Source of the DNA: Streptomyces regalis
GTDB taxonomy: Bacteria > Actinomycetota > Actinomycetes > Streptomycetales > Streptomycetaceae
Assembly (NCBI RefSeq): GCF_001509475.1
Contig: NZ_LLZG01000116.1
Location: 1-10,646, forward strand
Direction: 5' to 3'
Length of the DNA stretch: 10,646 bases
A program made the position numbers and the translations under genes. Under the pieces are notes generated by a model. That model made no database searches. It worked only from the letters and a program-made list of their open reading frames with translations, and was not told the DNA's origin. Positions 6,531-10,646 of this stretch are shown here, piece after piece. Within the stretch, counting starts at the first letter, position 1. Each line of letters starts with the position of its first letter.

Positions 6531-6557
6531 GACGAGCGGGACATGGCAGCACATTCC
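6531..6557 (-). promoter_or_regulatory. Candidate autoregulatory ECF promoter of sigU
   Basis: The minus strand reads GGAAT (6557-6553), 18 bases, then CGTC (6534-6531). This is the general -35/-10 layout of ECF promoters. Transcription would begin near 6524, about 100 bases before GTG 6422. ECF operons are often self-activated, which supports the call. The SigU consensus itself is not known to me, so the sigma assignment is inference. Confidence 0.38.
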
Positions 6558-6607
6558 CACCGTGTGATCTTTACATTTCCACCACATCGGCAAGATCGAG
6601 CCGCCTC

Positions 6608-6629
6608 TTCCCTACGGGTCCGTAGGGAA
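6608..6629. promoter_or_regulatory. Near-perfect 22-bp palindrome upstream of sigU
   Basis: Two 10-base arms, TTCCCTACGG and CCGTAGGGAA, are perfect reverse complements separated by GT. The palindrome lies 58 bases beyond the CGNR gene stop and about 50 bases upstream of the candidate sigU -35. The two-base centre suits a dimeric repressor or activator site better than a terminator, though an 8-bp hairpin with a six-base loop could end CGNR transcripts. There is no U tail on either strand. Confidence 0.4.
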
Positions 6630-6687
6630 ACGACGTGTAATCGAAATCACTTCGACAGCCGTTTCACAGAAGCCGCATAACGGACCA

Positions 6688-7284
6688 TCAGGCGCGAGCG
6701 AGGGCCGCGCGACGACGATGCCGGGCGACCCTTTCCCGATTCCCGCAGACCTCACTGGAGCACCAGCGCCTCCTGCGCCCCCGGGACGAATCGACATAAA
6801 CGATCGGGCAGTTGTCCCCCTCGCACTCCCTCAGCCCGGCCCGCGCGACCGGATCGGTGAGCAGTTCCACCGCGTCCCGCGCGATGGCACCGAGCAGCGC
6901 GGCGCACTGCGGCGGATGATCCAACTCCCTCACGAGGGTGCCGTCTTCGCCCCGTACGGCACGGGGGGCCGGGGGCGCGGTGCAGGCGAGGTCGTTCACG
7001 CGGGCGAGCGCGACGTCGTACGACGGCCAGGGCTCGGGGGCGAGTCCCCCGCGCACCAACTGTCCGATACGTCCCCGCAGTTCGCGGAACCCGACGAGCC
7101 AGGAGGCGTCGGCGTGGGCCAGCGAGGTGGTCGGTGGGACGAGTCCGGCGCCGACGATCCAGGCGCACAGCACCTCGACGGAGTCGAACCGTTCCTCGGG
7201 GTGCGTGGTCGCGAGGAGATCCAGACAGGTCCGCCCGGCGTCGAACCGCAGCTCGTACGCGTCCGTGACCGTACCCAGTGCCAT
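6688..7284 (-). CDS. CGNR zinc-finger, ABATE-domain protein of unknown role
   Basis: The 198-residue protein has the two-part architecture of the CGNR/ABATE family. An N-terminal ABATE region starts with the typical FDAGRTCLDLLAT (14-26), which the family uses as a putative stress-sensing or ligand-binding domain. A C-terminal zinc finger follows, with Cys154-x4-Cys159-x15-Cys175-x4-Cys180. CGNR is at 180-183, and a basic tail (RERVARHRRR) probably contacts nucleic acid. The family is presumed to be transcriptional regulators, but no target is known to me. The ATG at 7284 has only a weak AGG upstream. The gene stands alone, between the sigU promoter region and a repeat-rich gap. It could regulate the neighbouring sigU operon, but nothing in the sequence proves it. 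Confidence 0.85.
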   Translation of the reverse strand: MALGTVTDAYELRFDAGRTCLDLLATTHPEERFDSVEVLCAWIVGAGLVPPTTSLAHADASWLVGFRELRGRIGQLVRGGLAPEPWPSYDVALARVNDLACTAPPAPRAVRGEDGTLVRELDHPPQCAALLGAIARDAVELLTDPVARAGLRECEGDNCPIVYVDSSRGRRRRWCSSEVCGNRERVARHRRRAALARA

Positions 7285-7453
7285 GTGCCTGTCACCGCCT
7301 AGGGGTCACCCCGGTCATCAGGGGTCGGTGAGGTGCTGTGAGAGAGGGCTGAGGGAAGAGGGGGAAGAGCTGAGCGAAGCGTTCCCTCTAACAGTGCCTG
7401 CCCGGTGGCGGCGCCGGAACCCCTCGTACCGGGAGTGGGTGTGGGCGGCGGAA

Positions 7454-7533
7454 TCCCCCACCCACCCGTGGGGGCTCATCGCTGCTCGACGCCGGTCGGT
7501 TGCATTTCAGCCCGTCCGGCGTTTGAGGACGAG
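7454..7533. repeat. Streptomyces-type intergenic repeat, copy 1
   Basis: This 80-bp unit starts with a CCCCCAC-N6-GTGGGGG hairpin (7455-7474). It continues through CTCGACGCCGGTC and ends in a 29-base block, 7505-7533, containing GTCCGGCGTTTGAGGACGAG. That last block is a motif I recognise as very frequent in Streptomyces intergenic regions. It has no coding role here. Confidence 0.8.
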
Positions 7534-7547
7534 CACGGCCATCCCGA

Positions 7548-7627
7548 TCCCCCACCCACCCGTGGGGGGGGCTCCGCTTCTCGACGCCGGTCCGGATCTT
7601 TCAGCCCGTCCGGCGTTTGAGGACGAG
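7548..7627. repeat. Streptomyces-type intergenic repeat, copy 2
   Basis: The second 80-bp unit begins 94 bases after copy 1. It shares the opening hairpin, the CTCGACGCCGGTC block and the entire 29-base ending (7599-7627). The middle spacer has diverged and has a one-base shift. The pattern suggests a duplication followed by drift outside the conserved blocks. Confidence 0.8.
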
Positions 7628-7650
7628 GCCCGTTCAGGGCCGATGGGGGT

Positions 7651-7671
7651 CCAGGGGGCAGAGCCCCCTGG
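7651..7671 (-). terminator. Terminator-like hairpin downstream of nnaR (distal)
   Basis: CCAGGGGGC-AGA-GCCCCCTGG forms a perfect 9-bp stem with a three-base loop, preceded by GGGGGT. It lies about 87 bases beyond the nnaR stop and is of the same family as the hairpin at 858-877. Confidence 0.6.
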
Positions 7672-7680
7672 CGGGGTCGA

Positions 7681-7695
7681 AGGGGCGGAGCCCCT
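7681..7695 (-). terminator. Terminator-like hairpin downstream of nnaR (proximal)
   Basis: AGGGGC-GGA-GCCCCT forms a 6-bp stem about 63 bases past the nnaR stop. With the hairpin at 7651-7671 it makes a tandem pair likely to end nnaR transcription. Confidence 0.5.
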
Positions 7696-7757
7696 GGGGG
7701 ATGGGACGGGTAGGGGCGGCGGGGGCGACTGCACGGTTCAGCGGCTCCGCGGCCCGC

Positions 7758-8909
7758 TCACACGTCCGCGTACTTCGTGTCCGCCGCCGGATCCAGCGCC
7801 AGCCGATACCCCCGCTTCACCACCGTCTGAATCAGCTTCGGCGCCCCCAGGGCCGTACGCAGCCGCGCCATCGCCGTCTCCACGGCGTGCTCGTCCCGCC
7901 CCGCCCCCGGCAGCGCGCGCAGCAGATCCGCGCGGGGCACCACCCAGCCCGGCCGACGGGACAGCGCCCGCAGCAGGGACATACCCGCGGGCGGCACGGG
8001 GCGCAGCACGCCGTCGACCAGGACCGCGTGCCCGCGGATCTCCACCTGGTGTCCGGCGATCGGCAGTGACCGAGCCCGGCCGGGCAGCTCCTGGCACAGC
8101 AACTGGACCAGCGGACCGAGCCGGAAGCGCACGGGCTGGACCGTGTCGACGCCGAGGGCCTGCAGGGGCAGCGCGGTGACCGGGCCGACGCAGGCCGGCA
8201 GGACGTCATGGTTGAGGGCGGCGAGCAGTTCGGGAAGCAGCCCGCGCTCCTCGGCCCGCGACAGCAGGGACGCCGCGGCCGGGGCACTGGTGAAGGTGAG
8301 GGCGTCCAGGCCGCGGGAGACGGTCGCATCCAGCAGACGGTCGACCGGGCCGATGTCCTCCGGCGGCAGCCACCGGTAGACGGGCACCCCGAGCACCTCC
8401 GCTCCCGCGGCCCGCAACGACTCCACGAACCCGGGCAGCGGCTCACCGTGCAGCTGGACGGCGACGCGGCGCCCGTCGACGCCCTCCTCCAGCAGCCGGT
8501 CCAGCACCTCGGCCATGGACTCGCTGGACGGCGACCACTGCTCCGTCAGCCCGGCGGCCCGTACCGCACCCTTGACCTTCGGGCCGCGCGCGAGGAGCTC
8601 GACCCCGCGCAGCCGTTCCAGCAGGTCCTCGCCCAGTCCCCACCCGTCGGCGGCCTCGATCCATCCCCGGAAGCCGATCGCGGTCGTGGCGACCACGATG
8701 TCCGGCGTCCGCTGGATGATCTCCTTGGTGGCGGCGAGCAGTTCGCTGTCGTCGGCGAGTGGCACGATGCGCAAGGCAGGAGCGTGCAGGACGGCGGCGC
8801 CGCGCCGCTGGAGCAACGCCCCGAGCTCGTCGGCCCGGCGCGCGGCGGTCACGCCCACGGTGAACCCGGCGAGGGGCCCATGGTCGGATTGCTGCTGTTC
8901 GTCGTACAT
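7758..8909 (-). CDS. nnaR: NnaR-type regulator: HemD-like domain fused to winged helix
   Basis: The 383-residue protein joins a uroporphyrinogen-III synthase-like domain (about 12-270) to an OmpR/PhoB-type winged helix (about 285-372). The recognition helix is near EHAVETAMARLRTALG and the wing is TVVKRGYRL. In Streptomyces and Mycobacterium this architecture beside a narK gene is NnaR, a co-activator acting with GlnR on nitrate/nitrite assimilation genes. Whether the HemD part keeps synthase activity or only senses a ligand is not settled by the sequence. The ATG at 8909 is chosen because it has a GAGAG upstream and the protein then begins just before the HemD domain. A GTG at 8957 lacks a ribosome site. 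narK lies upstream on the same strand, 164 bases away, with a hairpin between. Confidence 0.88.
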   Translation of the reverse strand: MYDEQQQSDHGPLAGFTVGVTAARRADELGALLQRRGAAVLHAPALRIVPLADDSELLAATKEIIQRTPDIVVATTAIGFRGWIEAADGWGLGEDLLERLRGVELLARGPKVKGAVRAAGLTEQWSPSSESMAEVLDRLLEEGVDGRRVAVQLHGEPLPGFVESLRAAGAEVLGVPVYRWLPPEDIGPVDRLLDATVSRGLDALTFTSAPAAASLLSRAEERGLLPELLAALNHDVLPACVGPVTALPLQALGVDTVQPVRFRLGPLVQLLCQELPGRARSLPIAGHQVEIRGHAVLVDGVLRPVPPAGMSLLRALSRRPGWVVPRADLLRALPGAGRDEHAVETAMARLRTALGAPKLIQTVVKRGYRLALDPAADTKYADV

Positions 8910-9016
8910 AACTCTCGTCCCGCACTCGAGTTGTGGTGCCTGCGCCAGGTGATCCACCGGGGGTGACCGGGAGCGGCTCCTGATCGCACCCTTGGTGGGT
9001 ACACCTGCATGCCGAT

Positions 9017-9046
9017 CGAGCCTGTCAACGGTGCGTGACAGGCTCG
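9017..9046 (-). terminator. Hairpin between narK and nnaR
   Basis: A perfect 11-bp inverted repeat (CGAGCCTGTCA, 9017-9027, with TGACAGGCTCG, 9036-9046) lies 27 bases past the narK stop and probably ends narK transcription. There is no U tract. On the minus strand its distal arm also contains TTGACA, a perfect -35 hexamer. GTCAC-N6-TTGAC (9039-9024) has the AC-N9-AC spacing of a GlnR half-box. The repeat may therefore double as part of the nnaR control region. Confidence 0.6.
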
Positions 9047-9073
9047 GTTCGGCTTCATGTCAGCGGTGTTACG

Positions 9074-10456
9074 TCACACCTCCGCGTAGCTGAGCTGCGG
9101 CTTTGCCTCCGAGGTCGCTGTGGCGTGCGTCTCCGAGGCGACCGGGCGGCGAAGGTATACGGCCCAGGTGACCAGGAAGCAGACGCCGTAGAAGGCGAGG
9201 AAGGCGACGAAGGCGCCGGTGCCGGAGCCCACGGAGAGGAAGGACTGGCGGAAGGCAAGGTTGATGCCGAGCCCGCCGAGGGCGCCCACCGCGCCGATGA
9301 GTCCCATGGAGGCGCCGGACAGGCGGCGGCCGTAGGAGGCGGCCTCCTCACCGGTGAGTCCCTTGGCGGCGGCCTTCGCCTGGAAGATGCCGGGGATCAT
9401 CTTGTACGTCGAGCCGTTGCCGAGGCCGGTCAGCACGAACAGGGCGATGAACGCGGTGGTGAACAGCGGCAGCGACTCCTGCATCGAGGCCACGATGATG
9501 ACGGCGGTCGCGGCGCCCATGCCGACGAAGTTCCACAGCGTGATCTTCGCGCCGCCGAACCGGTCGGCGAGCCAGCCGCCCACGGGCCGGATCAGCGAGC
9601 CCAGCAGCGGACCGATGAAGGTGACGTAGGCGGCCTGCAGCGGCGTACGGCCGAACTGGGTCTGCAGGACGAGACCGAAGGCGAAGCTGTACCCGATGAA
9701 GGAGCCGAAGGTACCGATGTAGAGGAAGGACATGATCCAGGTGTGGGCGTCCTTCACGGCGTCCTTGGCGGCGCCCGTGTCGTTCTTGACGGACGAGATG
9801 CTGTCCATCTTCAGCCACGCGAGGACGGCGGCGATCACGATGAACGGGATGTAGATCCCGAGCAGCAGACGCGGGCCGGCGCTGGCACCGATGACCGCGA
9901 GCCCGACGAGCTGCACCACGGGCACGCCGATGTTGCCGCCGCCGGCGTTCAGCCCGAGCGCCCACCCCTTCTTACGGAGGGGGAAGAAGGCGTTGATGTT
10001 GGTCATGCTGGAGGCGAAGTTTCCGCCACCGACACCGGCCAGCATCGCGCACAGCAGGAACGTGGTGAACGAGGTCCCCGGCTCCATCACGACGAACGCG
10101 GCGATCGTCGGCAGGAGCAGCATGCTCGCCGAGATGACCGTCCACATCCGGCCGCCGAAGATGGCGACGGCGAAGGTGTAGGGCACGCGGACGATGGAGC
10201 CGACCAAGGTGGCCATCGAGACGATGGTGAACTTGTCGGCGGGGGTGAGCCCGTACTCCGGCCCCATGAAGAGCACCATCACGGACCACAGGGTCCAGAT
10301 CGAGAAGCCGATGTGCTCGGAGAGGACCGAGAAGAAGAGGTTCCGCTTGGCGACCTTCTCTCCGGTCTCGTTCCAGAACGTCTCGTCCTCGGGGTCCCAG
10401 TGATCGATCCAGCGGCCTCCCCTGCTCGAGGCGGGGGCTGTGCTAGGGGCTGTCAT
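9074..10456 (-). CDS. narK: Nitrate/nitrite transporter, NarK family (MFS)
   Basis: The 460-residue inner-membrane protein has about 12 predicted membrane helices and belongs to the NarK/NasA nitrate-nitrite porters. The two nitrate signature segments are GVGGGNFASSMTNINAFFP (141-159) and GLNAGGGNIG (168-177). The substrate-binding arginines correspond to Arg90 (VRVPYTF) and Arg290 (IRPVGGW), equivalent to Arg89 and Arg305 of E. coli NarK. An MFS motif, GGWLADRFGG, spans 293-302. The direction of transport (uptake or nitrite export) cannot be decided from sequence. The ATG at 10456 has GGAGG six bases upstream; the frame stays open to 10639, but that extension is not NarK-like. The neighbour nnaR and the GlnR-like boxes upstream fit a nitrogen-assimilation role rather than one purely respiratory. 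Confidence 0.93.
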   Translation of the reverse strand: MTAPSTAPASSRGGRWIDHWDPEDETFWNETGEKVAKRNLFFSVLSEHIGFSIWTLWSVMVLFMGPEYGLTPADKFTIVSMATLVGSIVRVPYTFAVAIFGGRMWTVISASMLLLPTIAAFVVMEPGTSFTTFLLCAMLAGVGGGNFASSMTNINAFFPLRKKGWALGLNAGGGNIGVPVVQLVGLAVIGASAGPRLLLGIYIPFIVIAAVLAWLKMDSISSVKNDTGAAKDAVKDAHTWIMSFLYIGTFGSFIGYSFAFGLVLQTQFGRTPLQAAYVTFIGPLLGSLIRPVGGWLADRFGGAKITLWNFVGMGAATAVIIVASMQESLPLFTTAFIALFVLTGLGNGSTYKMIPGIFQAKAAAKGLTGEEAASYGRRLSGASMGLIGAVGALGGLGINLAFRQSFLSVGSGTGAFVAFLAFYGVCFLVTWAVYLRRPVASETHATATSEAKPQLSYAEV

Positions 10457-10525
10457 GACGCCTCCACGGTACATTCGGGGCTCGGTCGCACTACGAGTGG
10501 CTGACCCCGAAGGTAGGGAGGGCTC

Positions 10526-10541
10526 GTTTCCACGCTGTGGC
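10526..10541 (-). promoter_or_regulatory. GlnR box candidate, proximal, upstream of narK
   Basis: The minus strand reads GCCAC-N6-GAAAC. This matches 8 of the 9 defined positions of the GlnR consensus gTnAc-N6-GaAAc and keeps the AC-N9-AC spacing. It lies 70-85 bases upstream of the narK ATG, a position suited to activation. Confidence 0.5.
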
Positions 10542-10546
10542 ACCGA

Positions 10547-10562
10547 GTGACCGGAAAGGAAC
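10547..10562 (+). promoter_or_regulatory. GlnR box candidate, distal, upstream of narK
   Basis: The plus strand reads GTGAC-N6-GGAAC, again 8 of 9 defined positions with AC-N9-AC spacing. A further weak a-site, CTCAC, follows six bases later. It lies five bases from the proximal box, in opposite orientation. Paired boxes are usual at GlnR targets. Confidence 0.5.
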
Positions 10563-10616
10563 TTTGCTCTCACCCGGCGGGGAGGGCGGATGAGAGGTTG
10601 TGGGGGGCGTGCCCTG

Positions 10617-10640
10617 TATGGGCCTTGTAGGGGGCCCATA
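10617..10640. repeat. Inverted repeat at the window edge, upstream of narK
   Basis: TATGGGCC (10617-10624) and GGCCCATA (10633-10640) form a perfect 8-bp inverted repeat with an 8-base spacer, followed by an AT-rich TATATA. It could be an operator or promoter element for narK or for a divergent gene beyond the window. Truncation prevents a decision. Confidence 0.35.
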
Positions 10641-10646
10641 TATAGG

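Larger units (their letters stand above)
7285..7757. other. Repeat-rich gene-free interval between the CGNR gene and nnaR
   Basis: I see no convincing gene in these 473 bases. The right part holds two 80-bp repeat copies and two terminator-like hairpins, listed separately. The left part (7285-7453) should contain the CGNR gene promoter. A small symmetric GGGGT-C-ACCCC (7302-7312) lies just upstream of the CGNR gene start. Nothing else stands out. Confidence 0.6.

Noticed and set aside
7454..7627. CRISPR-like reading of the two repeats
   Set aside because: There are only two copies, 80 bp long with a diverged interior and a 14-bp gap. This does not fit short repeats with uniform unique spacers, and no cas gene is present.
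6938..8179. Plus-strand frame spanning the repeat region and part of nnaR
   Set aside because: It crosses repeats and hairpins, is Pro/Ala/Arg-rich without domains, and overlaps two well-supported minus-strand genes.
9035..10504. Long plus-strand open frame opposite narK (489 residues)
   Set aside because: The product is Asp/Glu/Gly/His-rich low-complexity sequence antisense to clear membrane helices. It is a shadow of narK.
1..10646. A new defence, toxin-antitoxin or biosynthetic system
   Set aside because: Every complete gene fits a known core Streptomyces family and order. I saw no toxin, nuclease, reverse transcriptase, transposase or biosynthetic enzyme apart from malic enzyme.

Overview
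The window is very GC-rich, with the codon usage, weak promoters and hairpin terminators typical of an actinomycete. Gene content and order (hupA, malic enzyme, HelD, anti-sigma/ECF sigma pair, CGNR protein, nnaR, narK) match the chromosomal core of Streptomyces, corresponding to the SCO2949-SCO2959 neighbourhood of S. coelicolor as I recall it. All complete genes lie on the minus strand, so transcription runs right to left.

Layout from left to right. Bases 1-58 are non-coding and unrelated to what follows. Bases 59-118 encode only the last 19 residues of MurA on the plus strand, so the body of murA is not attached in this molecule. A strong 14-bp hairpin (147-180) separates this tail from convergent hupA (227-508). 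A 394-bp gap with several hairpins leads to the NAD-type malic enzyme (903-2327). The 313-bp gap 2328-2640 holds an operator-like palindrome, a near-ideal intrinsic terminator and signs of a small structured RNA. Next comes the HelD-type RNA polymerase recycling ATPase (2641-4953). It lies 60 bp downstream of a translationally coupled ECF sigma/anti-sigma pair (sigU 5847-6422 and rsuA 5014-5847), so the three may be co-transcribed as sigU-rsuA-helD. A CGNR zinc-finger (ABATE-type) gene is at 6688-7284. It is followed by a 473-bp gene-free stretch made largely of Streptomyces-type intergenic repeats: two 80-bp copies and two hairpins.

The right side is a nitrate/nitrite module. nnaR (7758-8909) is a HemD-like domain fused to a winged helix. 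narK (9074-10456) is a 12-helix nitrate/nitrite transporter with both substrate arginines. Upstream of narK there are two good matches to the GlnR box, consistent with nitrogen control.

The observations most worth following are the detached murA 3' end (possible integration scar), the candidate small RNA between helD and the malic enzyme gene, the sigU-rsuA-helD arrangement, and the GlnR boxes at narK. I see no CRISPR array, tRNA, rRNA, transposase, integrase or recognisable defence system in the window.
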